A stretch of 5,349 bases of DNA, from assembly GCA_021780285.1 (NCBI GenBank), contig JAJXZA010000007.1:1-5349 (forward strand), read 5' to 3'. Under the pieces are notes generated by a model. That model had not been told where the DNA came from, searched no databases, and worked only from the letters and a program-made list of their open reading frames with translations. Origin of the DNA: Planctomycetota bacterium (GTDB lineage Bacteria > Planctomycetota > Phycisphaerae > WQYP01). Position numbers and translations under genes: made by a program. This document shows, one piece after another, positions 1-5,349 of this stretch (position 1 is its first letter; every line of letters begins with the position of its first letter).

Positions 1-91
1 CAGCCGCCAGACAAGAATGCCCCACCCGCAATCACCTCACCTTACACCTGCTCAAAATTCACCTGTTCTCGGCGCAGCCGCCCCCCCCTAC

Positions 92-124
92 CCCTACATA
101 ACTTGGCCAGGTTGGCCAACTTGC
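92..124 (+). repeat. 9-bp TTGGCCA repeat, cluster 1
   Basis: The cluster opens with CCCTACATAACTTGGCCA (92-109). It has two perfect TTGGCCA units at 103-109 and 112-118, spaced exactly 9 bp, and a partial third unit (TTG) at 121. The second unit lies inside a perfect 10-bp palindrome, GTTGGCCAAC (111-120). The same leader and units recur 77 bp downstream, so the two clusters look like copies of one element. The function is unknown: a protein-binding site, a dispersed intergenic repeat or simple slippage are all possible. Confidence 0.8.
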
Positions 125-165
125 TCCAAAAAACCCCATATTCATTGATTAAACTCGCGATCACG

Positions 166-212
166 CCCTAAAACATAACTTGGCCAACTTGGCCAGGTTG
201 GCCAGGTTGCCT
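166..212 (+). repeat. 9-bp TTGGCCA repeat, cluster 2
   Basis: This is the second copy of the element at 92-124. Its leader is CCCTA, then an AAA insertion, then CATAACTTGGCCA. It has three perfect TTGGCCA units at 180-186, 189-195 and 198-204, and a degenerate fourth (TTGCC) from 207. The spacing is a strict 9 bp and the two-base linkers alternate between AC and GG. It has one more perfect unit than cluster 1, as expected for a short tandem repeat that expands or contracts by slippage. Confidence 0.8.
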
Positions 213-428
213 AGACCGGCCAAACCACAGCCGACAAAACCGGGTATGAGTCAGATTGTCGTCGAGATTTTTTTCACTACACGCAGTTTTGAAAAAATAC
301 CGCATTGGTTGAACACCAAGGCCGCTTTTCTTACTAAAACTGGTCACAATCGCAGCGCAACTCCGTAACTTGGGCTAACGCTGATACTGCGGACGGATGT
401 TCGAGTCTTGCACCACGGGTAGATGTGC

Positions 429-460
429 CAGCCAAGCGGCTGCGCCGACGAAAATCGGCG
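429..460 (+). other. Two adjacent small stem-loops
   Basis: Two inverted repeats abut with no gap. The first is CAGCC-AAGC-GGCTG (429-442), with a 5-bp perfect stem and 4-nt loop. The second is CGCCGA-CGAAAA-TCGGCG (443-460), with a 6-bp perfect stem and 6-nt loop. No T-tract follows on either strand, so they are not ordinary intrinsic terminators. They end 30 bases upstream of the candidate -35 box of the beta-helix gene, so they would normally not be in its mRNA. They could be an operator, part of an unrecognised transcript, or chance. Confidence 0.4.
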
Positions 461-489
461 GAAACGGGCGCAATATATCAGCGGACTGG

Positions 490-517
490 TTAACATCATG
501 TGCCGGTGGGGTATTAT
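490..517 (+). promoter_or_regulatory. Candidate sigma70 promoter for the beta-helix gene
   Basis: A -35 box TTAACA (490-495, five of six matches to TTGACA) is followed by a 16-base spacer and a -10 box TATTAT (512-517, five of six matches to TATAAT). Transcription would start near 524 and give a short leader of about 18 bases that still includes the GGAG ribosome binding site at 531-534. The call rests on consensus match and position only. Confidence 0.45.
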
Positions 518-541
518 TGAAAAGCATATTGGAGCAAACGT

Positions 542-2350
542 ATGCCAACCCGTAGGGATTTTCTCAAAGTTACGACCGCTGCCGCGATGGCGTCTTCCGT
601 TGCCGAACGAACCGGCGCGGCAACAACATCCGGCCGCAACGCCGCCGCAATTTCCCGGGCAAACAAGACGATATTTGGCCCGAACGTCTATGTTTTTGAC
701 CCGCGCATGTCGGCTGGCGACATCCAGCGCCTCGCTACCGCCATCTACCGTAAGATGGAGACCAACCAGTTCGGCGCCACGGGTTACGCTTTGCTCTTTA
801 AGCCGGGCAAATACAACGTCAACTTTAATGTGGGTTTTTATACCGAGGTAGCCGGGCTTGGCCGCAGCCCCGATGAGGCGCTTATAAATGGGGGCGTCAA
901 CATCAATGCCCAGTGGAATGGCGGCGAGGCCTTGGACAATTTCTGGCGATCGCTGGGAAACTTTGCCGTGCGGCCGTCGGCCACCGGCGATACGACGCGC
1001 ATCGCGGTTTCGCAGGCTGCACCCGTGCGTCGGCTGCATGTGAAGGGCAACCTCGACCTCTTTGATGTATGGTCTTCGTGCAAGTGCGGGGCCGGCTACG
1101 CCAGCGGCGGATTCCTCGCCGATTCGGTTGTGGACGGCAAAGTTGTGCCGGCGTCGCAGCAACAATGGCTGTCGCGCAACAGCACGTGGGCCGGTTGGAA
1201 CAACGCGGTCTGGAACATGGTATTTGTGGGCTGCGAAAACACTCCGGCAAACGCCTTTCCCAATCCGGCTTATACGGTTGTGAGCCGAACTCCAGTCATT
1301 CGCGAAAAGCCCTATTTACATATTGACGATTCGGGGAATTACGCCGTGTTTGTTCCGTCGCTGCAGCACAACACGCGCGGCGCATCTTGGGCCAGCGGCG
1401 CCACGCCGGGCGCATCCATTTCCATTGATCAGTTTCACATAGCGCACCCTGCGACGGCCACCGCTGCGAGCCTCAACGCCGCGCTGGCCCAAGGCAAGAA
1501 CATTCTATTTACTCCAGGCACGTACGCATTGACCGATACGTTAAGAGTAACCCGGGCGGATACGATTATTCTTGGACTCGGCGTGCCGGCCCTTCGGGCA
1601 ATGACCGGCCGGCCCGCCCTTGCCGTAGCCGACGTGCCGGGCGTAACCGTTGCTGGACTCATCATTGACGCCGGCCCGGTTAGCTCTCCCTGCTTGCTGG
1701 AAATTGGTCCAGCCGGCAGTTCCGTTGATCATTCCGTCAATCCGACATTTCTTTATGATTTGACGGTACGAACCGCCGGGCCGGCTGCGGGCCGCAACCA
1801 CGTGGGCGTTATCATCAACAGCCGCAACGTTGTGGTGGACAATATTTGGATCTGGCGGGCGGACCATGGCGCCGGCGTCGGCTGGCGCGCCAATCCGACA
1901 AAGCATGGACTGGTCGTCAATGGCAGCCACGTTACTTGCTACGGGCTGTTCAACGAACACCATGAGCAGTATCAGACACTCTGGAACGGCGAGGATGGCC
2001 GGGTGTACATGTACCAATCCGAAATGCCATACGACGTTCCCAACCAGGCGTCATGGATGGATGGCAAAGTCAATGGCTATGCCTCGTACAAAGTAGCGGA
2101 TACGGTCGCCCGTCATGAAGCCTGGGGCATCGGCATCTACTGCTATTTTCGGGATGCGATCATCAAGTGCCAAAGCGCCATAGAAGCGCCGCACGCAAAG
2201 GGCATTAATCTGCGGCATTTGACGACAGTCTGGCTCAATGGGAAGCCGGGCAGCGAGATTTCGCACATCGTTAATCATTCCGGCGGGCGCGTCTGGGGCC
2301 ACCATCCCGCCTCGGCGATGCGCCAGACGTTAAATGAGTTCACCGGCTGA
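542..2350 (+). CDS. Tat-exported tandem beta-helix protein, GH55-like (putative)
   Basis: This 602-residue protein is predicted to be exported and to act on a polysaccharide outside the cytoplasm; its substrate is unknown. The N-terminus MPTRRDFLK plus a weakly hydrophobic Ala/Thr/Ser stretch (10-25) is a textbook twin-arginine signal. The mature part appears to have two related halves. Residues 82-110 (LFKPGKY ... GLGRSP) and 319-351 (ILFTPGTY ... GLGVPA) share the PG-x-Y and GLG-x-x-P turns seen in pectate-lyase-like parallel beta-helices, and tandem helices are the architecture of GH55-type glucanases. From memory, the C-terminal part (about 455-580: YGLFNEHHEQYQTLWNG, MPYDVPNQASWMDG, HEAWGIGIYCYF, ISHIVNHSGG) matches proteins often annotated in actinomycetes as coagulation factor 5/8-type or, misleadingly, adenylyl cyclase. 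Seven cysteines are present (180, 182, 231, 384, 466, 534, 543). I cannot assign a catalytic residue. The ATG at 542 is chosen because it supplies the complete Tat motif and has GGAG 7 bases upstream. The gene stands alone on its strand. A non-hydrolytic or lyase role is possible; the coding call is much firmer than the function. Confidence 0.85.
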   Translation: MPTRRDFLKVTTAAAMASSVAERTGAATTSGRNAAAISRANKTIFGPNVYVFDPRMSAGDIQRLATAIYRKMETNQFGATGYALLFKPGKYNVNFNVGFYTEVAGLGRSPDEALINGGVNINAQWNGGEALDNFWRSLGNFAVRPSATGDTTRIAVSQAAPVRRLHVKGNLDLFDVWSSCKCGAGYASGGFLADSVVDGKVVPASQQQWLSRNSTWAGWNNAVWNMVFVGCENTPANAFPNPAYTVVSRTPVIREKPYLHIDDSGNYAVFVPSLQHNTRGASWASGATPGASISIDQFHIAHPATATAASLNAALAQGKNILFTPGTYALTDTLRVTRADTIILGLGVPALRAMTGRPALAVADVPGVTVAGLIIDAGPVSSPCLLEIGPAGSSVDHSVNPTFLYDLTVRTAGPAAGRNHVGVIINSRNVVVDNIWIWRADHGAGVGWRANPTKHGLVVNGSHVTCYGLFNEHHEQYQTLWNGEDGRVYMYQSEMPYDVPNQASWMDGKVNGYASYKVADTVARHEAWGIGIYCYFRDAIIKCQSAIEAPHAKGINLRHLTTVWLNGKPGSEISHIVNHSGGRVWGHHPASAMRQTLNEFTG

Positions 2351-2384
2351 GACGAAACGCCCGCAAGCCTGCCGACGCTTCGCC
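2351..2384. terminator. Imperfect hairpin between convergent genes, possible bidirectional terminator
   Basis: The 34 bases between the two converging stop codons form one imperfect inverted repeat. GACGAAACG (2351-2359) pairs with CGCTTCGCC (2376-2384) at seven of nine positions. Inside a 3-by-3 internal loop, GCA (2363-2365) pairs with TGC (2370-2372) around a 4-base loop. A symmetrical hairpin here could serve both transcripts. There is no T-tract on either side, so classical intrinsic termination is doubtful. Confidence 0.35.
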
Positions 2385-3590
2385 TTACCCCTGCACAAAC
2401 GTTGCAATACGATCAATGCCTTTGTTGATGTTGTCCATGCTGGTGGCATAGCTGAGGCGCATGTGGTCGTTAAAGCCGAAATCGTTGCCGGGCACCACAG
2501 CCACATGAGCTTCGTTAAGGAGCTCTGAGGCGAATTCCACCGCGTCCCGGCAGAGTTTCTGCTTTGGGCCGATGGGCTTGTTAAGCAGCGCTGCGATACC
2601 GACAAAAACGTAGAACGCACCGGTGGGCCGCACGCAGGTAATACCCTTTATGGCCGTAAGCCGCCGCCAGGTGTGCTCGGCGCGCTGCTGGAAGGCCTCC
2701 CGCATGGCCTGCACTTCCCGCTCGACGGCAGGGTTTTGATAGGCTTCGACGATGGCTGGCATGACAAAACTGGTGATGTTGCTGGTCATCTGGCTTTGCA
2801 GTTTGTTCATGGCGTCAATGAGTTTTTGCGGGCCGGCGGTATAGCCGATGCGCCAGCCGGTCATGGCGTAGGTTTTGCTTAGGCAATTGCAGGTAATGGT
2901 GCGGTCCTTCCAGAGCGGCCAGTCAATTGCGGCCCAGGAGCATGTTTGCTGGCCGCCAAAAACAAGGCGTTCGTAAATTTCATCGCTGCACACCCAAATA
3001 TGCTGATGCGGCGCGATTACTGCCGCCAATGCGGCAAGCTCGGCGGGATGATAGGTATGACCGCCCGGGTTGCTGGGCGAATTGATGATAACCATGCGTG
3101 TTCGCGGAGTAATGGCGGCGGCAAGCTGGGCCGGGGTGATTTTAAAATCGTTGGCCGGCTCGCCCCGCACAACCACCGGCACGCCGCCGGTGAGCTTTAC
3201 CATTTCAGGATAACTAACCCAGTAGGGAGCCGGAATAATCACTTCATCGCCGGGGTTAAGAACCGCCATGAACGAAACATACAGCGAGTGTTTGCCGCCA
3301 ACGGAAATGATGATTTGATTGGGCTGATAATCGAGCTTGTTGTGCTGGCGCAGTTTTTGGGCGATGGCGGTGCGGGCTTCAAGCGTGCCGGCCGTAGGTT
3401 CATATTTGGTTTTTCCGGCGAGCAGGGCATCTATGGCGGCTTTTTTGATGGGGGCGGGCGTGTCGAAATCGGGTTCGCCGGCTCCAAAGCTTACCACGTC
3501 CACGCCCTGCTTTTTAAGAGCGTTGGCCCGCGCGGTAACCGCCAGAGTAATAGATTCAGCAACAACATCGAGACGCTGGGCAAGTTGCAT
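2385..3590 (-). CDS. aspC: Aspartate aminotransferase, class I subgroup Ib
   Basis: This is a cytoplasmic PLP enzyme that transfers the amino group between aspartate and 2-oxoglutarate, giving oxaloacetate and glutamate. Numbered from the chosen start (401 residues, normal for the family), it has GAGEPDFDT (36-44), PAPYW (120-124, cofactor-stacking aromatic), NSPSNPGG (170-177, Asn174 for the PLP ring), SDEIYE (202-207, Asp203 and Tyr206), SKTYAMTGWR (238-247, Lys239 as Schiff-base lysine, Arg247 for the phosphate) and MRLSYATSMDNI (377-388, Arg378 for the substrate carboxylate). All key residues are intact. The frame is open further upstream to an ATG at 3668, but those 26 extra residues are unlike the family. 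The ATG at 3590 begins MQLAQRL, the usual N-terminus, and has GGAGG 10 bases upstream. Some Ib enzymes use prephenate. From memory, the Thr84/Lys169 pair favours that; here the aligned residues appear to be Thr69 and Ala154, so only half the signature is present. It lies 102 bases downstream of nuoN on the same strand, with no clear terminator between. The symbol aspB is used for some Ib homologues. Confidence 0.95.
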   Translation of the reverse strand: MQLAQRLDVVAESITLAVTARANALKKQGVDVVSFGAGEPDFDTPAPIKKAAIDALLAGKTKYEPTAGTLEARTAIAQKLRQHNKLDYQPNQIIISVGGKHSLYVSFMAVLNPGDEVIIPAPYWVSYPEMVKLTGGVPVVVRGEPANDFKITPAQLAAAITPRTRMVIINSPSNPGGHTYHPAELAALAAVIAPHQHIWVCSDEIYERLVFGGQQTCSWAAIDWPLWKDRTITCNCLSKTYAMTGWRIGYTAGPQKLIDAMNKLQSQMTSNITSFVMPAIVEAYQNPAVEREVQAMREAFQQRAEHTWRRLTAIKGITCVRPTGAFYVFVGIAALLNKPIGPKQKLCRDAVEFASELLNEAHVAVVPGNDFGFNDHMRLSYATSMDNINKGIDRIATFVQG

Positions 3591-3600
3591 TAGCTGCAAT

Positions 3601-3605
3601 CCTCC
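3601..3605 (-). promoter_or_regulatory. Ribosome binding site that sets the aminotransferase start
   Basis: The minus strand reads GGAGG 10 bases upstream of the ATG at 3590. No comparable site stands ahead of the longer in-frame ATG at 3668. This supports the shorter, 401-residue protein. Confidence 0.8.
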
Positions 3606-3692
3606 ATAAAAAAGAGCACGGGCCAACATTACGACCAACCTGGGCCGCCCGCAAGCGGACAATGACAATGGGCGAACATCAGCGCCGATTTG

Positions 3693-5273
3693 TTACATCG
3701 CGGCGGCGAGCGTGCGCGTCATAAGTTTGGGGGCGGGCCTGGGCGTGACGGCAGCGGCGCGTGCGGCAGGTTTATGCACCTGTACGCTGGCTGAGGGCAG
3801 TATATTGCTTGCCGAATCGCCGCTGCGGTTAATAAGAAGCGTTGGCGCAATACCAAAAAAGATAACCAGTGCGGCACAAATAGCGCCGGCAAACTGCAGC
3901 GCCGGCGACTTGCGAACCACAAAAGGCGTCCAGCTTTCGCGTATGTACATCGCAGCGACAATGCGCAGGTAATACGCCGCCGCAATGGCTGCGTTAATCA
4001 CCACAATAACCGCCAATACTTCGTGGCCGCTGATAAAATCGGCCTGAACTATAAACAGTTTGCCCAAAAAGCCCACCGTTCCCGGCATGCCAATAAGGCT
4101 GAACAGGCAGATGGCCATGCAGGCGGCCGCGAGGCGATGCTCCGAGGCGATGCCGGCAATATCATCGAGGTCTTCTGCGGCGTCGCTTTTGCCCTGCAGG
4201 TAAGTGAGCACGGCAAATACGCCGATGGTCATGATGCCGTAGGCTGCCAGATAAAATACAGCCGCCGTGATACCATCGCCCGTAATAACATGGGTGTGAA
4301 TTAAATCGGGTCCGGCGACGAGGGCCGCGAGAATATACCCGCTGTGCGCCACCGAACTGTAGGCGAGCATTCGCTTGATGTTGCGCTGCAGCAGCGCCAA
4401 AACGTTGCCGATGGTCATGGTAAGCACGGCCATCACCGCGAGCAGCGAGGGCACGGCATTGGCGGCCCCGCGCGAGAGATTCCATCCCGTAAGGTTGAGC
4501 ACAACAATGATCGCGACAAAGCCCGCCGCCTTGGGCACAAACGACAAGAAGGATGTCACCGGCGTTGCCGCGCCCTGGTAAACATCGGGTGCATAATAGT
4601 GCAGCGGCACTGCCGCGATCTTATACGAGACGCCCAGGATCACCATCAGCAGGCCGATAACGGCCACAAATGGCAAGCCACTGGTGCCCTGAGCCACCAA
4701 AAATGCCCGGTGAATGGAAGCAAAGTTTGTGCTGCCGGCAAAACCATACAGGTAGCTGAAGCCAAACAGAAATATCGCCACCGACAACGCACCGAGGAAG
4801 AAGTATTTAACGCCCGCTTCCTGGCTGCCGATTTGCCCGCGGCCCGCCGCCACGAGCACATAGGTGGGAATAGAAACCAGTTCCAAAGCCAAAAACAGCC
4901 AGATTAAATCGTCCACCTTGGCCATCATGCTCAGGCCGGCAAGCGAGACGAGCATCATGGCAAATGTTTCGCCGCGAAATTGCGAATCGCACCGGGCTGG
5001 GTCGTTGCCAAAAGGCATGCCCCAGGCATTAAGCACCAGCAAAATGCCGCTGGCACAGGTCAGCAGGGTCATGTATTTGGCTAGCGGTGAGATGTGGCCC
5101 ATGGCAGCCGCCGGAACTCCCACGCCCAGCCCGGCCGCCAAAGCCGCGGCCAAACCGATAAGCGAAACCCACTGTACCAGCCGCCGCACCGAGTCGCGGG
5201 CCGCAAGGCCCAGCAGCAGTGCGGCCACGGCGGTTATCAGCAGGATGATCTCAGGAATAAGTTCTATGGCCAT
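3693..5273 (-). CDS. nuoN: NADH-quinone oxidoreductase subunit N
   Basis: This is one of the three Mrp-antiporter-like subunits in the membrane arm of respiratory complex I, which couples NADH-to-quinone electron transfer to proton translocation. The 526-residue product has about 14 hydrophobic helices, roughly at 5-25, 33-55, 66-86, 104-118, 120-141, 155-177, 201-222, 236-260, 273-293, 300-321, 334-357, 378-403, 415-441 and 458-480. The proton-path residues are all visible and match E. coli NuoN by position: Glu131 in LALELVSIP (E133), Lys156 in GVKYFFLGA (K158), Lys218 in SYKIAAVPLH (K217), Lys248 in FVPKAAGF (K247) and Lys405 in GFLGKLFI (K395). HYYAPDVYQGA (225-235) and RMLAYSSVAHSGY (301-313) are further family signatures. 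E. coli NuoN has 485 residues; this one has an extra tail after the last helix (about 482-526), rich in Ala, Pro and basic residues. The ATG at 5273 gives the expected short N-terminus before helix 1. GGAT lies 7 bases upstream, and AAGGAAG lies further away. The gene is probably part of a nuo operon entering from the right edge, with the aminotransferase gene downstream. Confidence 0.97.
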   Translation of the reverse strand: MAIELIPEIILLITAVAALLLGLAARDSVRRLVQWVSLIGLAAALAAGLGVGVPAAAMGHISPLAKYMTLLTCASGILLVLNAWGMPFGNDPARCDSQFRGETFAMMLVSLAGLSMMAKVDDLIWLFLALELVSIPTYVLVAAGRGQIGSQEAGVKYFFLGALSVAIFLFGFSYLYGFAGSTNFASIHRAFLVAQGTSGLPFVAVIGLLMVILGVSYKIAAVPLHYYAPDVYQGAATPVTSFLSFVPKAAGFVAIIVVLNLTGWNLSRGAANAVPSLLAVMAVLTMTIGNVLALLQRNIKRMLAYSSVAHSGYILAALVAGPDLIHTHVITGDGITAAVFYLAAYGIMTIGVFAVLTYLQGKSDAAEDLDDIAGIASEHRLAAACMAICLFSLIGMPGTVGFLGKLFIVQADFISGHEVLAVIVVINAAIAAAYYLRIVAAMYIRESWTPFVVRKSPALQFAGAICAALVIFFGIAPTLLINRSGDSASNILPSASVQVHKPAARAAAVTPRPAPKLMTRTLAAAM

Positions 5274-5278
5274 TGTTT

Positions 5279-5349
5279 TTATCCAAACTTCCTTTTACGT
5301 TTTTGCAGCGGGCTGCTACCCAAGCCTGCTGCTGCTATTTTCCGGGCCG
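5279..5349 (-). CDS. Possible 3' end of an upstream gene (nuoM by context)
   Basis: One minus-strand frame is open from the right edge to a TAA at 5281-5279. It would give about 22 C-terminal residues ending QKRKRKFG, with the stop 5 bases before the nuoN start. That spacing is typical of a nuo operon, where nuoM usually precedes nuoN, and a basic cytoplasmic tail would suit a membrane subunit. The fragment is too short to show homology. The other two frames also stop nearby (TAG at 5337-5335 and at 5318-5316), so the upstream gene could end in another frame or beyond the window. Confidence 0.3.
   Translation of the reverse strand, partial: ARKIAAAGLGSSPLQKRKRKFG

Larger units (their letters stand above)
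1..541. other. Non-coding left flank with repeats and a promoter
   Basis: This 541-base stretch has no gene I can support. Plus-strand frame 1 is open from the left edge to a TAA at 169-171, but the predicted peptide is low-complexity (Pro/Arg/Ser, then Leu-Ala-Arg/Asn from the repeat) and resembles no family I know, so it is not called. A TTG-started frame at 180-368 begins inside the repeat and also looks accidental. The stretch does contain an eight-C run (81-88), two repeat clusters (92-124 and 166-212), tandem stem-loops (429-460) and a promoter candidate (490-517). Positions 240-420 are comparatively AT-rich with short T and A runs, and I see no definite element in them. Confidence 0.6.

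Noticed and set aside
1..35. A GTG start at 35 on the minus strand running off the left edge, preceded by a purine-rich stretch
   Set aside because: Only 11 codons are visible, and the putative ribosome binding site is too close to the start. It cannot be judged.
81..88. Run of eight C residues
   Set aside because: It lies in non-coding sequence with no gene whose frame it could switch. It is probably just a homopolymer and is also a likely site of sequencing error.
1..171. Open plus-strand frame 1 from the left edge to the TAA at 169-171, as the tail of an upstream gene
   Set aside because: The predicted residues are low-complexity, and the frame runs through the C8 tract and the repeat. 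There is no homology signal to support it.
180..368. A 62-residue frame starting with TTG inside the repeat cluster
   Set aside because: It has no ribosome binding site, its first residues are only the translated 9-bp repeat, and the rest resembles nothing I know.
394..412. GTTCGAGTC followed by CTTGCACCA, resembling a tRNA T-loop and CCA end
   Set aside because: The flanking bases do not form a T-stem, there is no acceptor stem before the CCA, and no anticodon arm is visible upstream.
344..1165. A 273-residue open frame on the minus strand, antisense to the start of the beta-helix gene
   Set aside because: Its sequence is Arg/Gly/Ala/His-rich with no recognisable domain, and it lies opposite a gene with clear Tat and beta-helix features. 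Long antisense frames are common in GC-rich DNA.
2946..3593. A 215-residue plus-strand frame opposite the aminotransferase gene
   Set aside because: It is a shadow of the aminotransferase reading frame. It is Gly/Arg/His-rich with no domain.
3591..3668. The 26-residue N-terminal extension of the aminotransferase from the ATG at 3668
   Set aside because: The extension is unlike the family N-terminus. The downstream ATG at 3590 has a strong GGAGG and gives the normal length.

Overview
The window is about 5.3 kb of moderately GC-rich bacterial chromosome. It holds three well-supported protein genes and a 541-base non-coding left flank. The rightward gene (542-2350) encodes a Tat-exported protein that looks like a two-domain parallel beta-helix carbohydrate-active enzyme. 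The leftward pair encodes NADH-quinone oxidoreductase subunit N (nuoN, 3693-5273) and a subgroup Ib aspartate aminotransferase (about 2385-3590). The organism cannot be named from this sequence. A Tat-secreted polysaccharide-type protein, a 14-helix NuoN and short intergenic repeats would suit a free-living respiring bacterium, for example from the Planctomycetota/Verrucomicrobiota. That placement is a weak inference.

Layout from left to right. Positions 1-541 contain no convincing gene. They hold two clusters of a 9-bp iterated TTGGCCA-type repeat (92-124 and 166-212), a C8 tract, two back-to-back small stem-loops (429-460) and a good sigma70-like promoter (490-517). The secreted beta-helix gene follows with a GGAG ribosome binding site. 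It ends 34 bases from the stop codon of the convergent aminotransferase gene, and an imperfect hairpin fills that gap exactly.

On the minus strand the order of transcription is nuoN, a 102-base gap, then the aminotransferase. NuoN begins 76 bases from the right edge. The few bases upstream may carry the 3' end of another gene, by the usual nuo order nuoM, but the fragment is too short to identify. NuoN is one of the three antiporter-like proton-pumping membrane subunits of respiratory complex I. The aminotransferase interconverts aspartate and oxaloacetate with glutamate and 2-oxoglutarate. Its position looks like an addition to the end of the nuo operon, not a functional part of complex I.

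I see no RNA gene, CRISPR array, insertion sequence or phage gene. I found no clearly new multi-gene system. The items most worth a second look are the 9-bp repeat clusters, the poorly characterised secreted beta-helix protein with its internal duplication, and the basic Ala/Pro-rich tail on NuoN.
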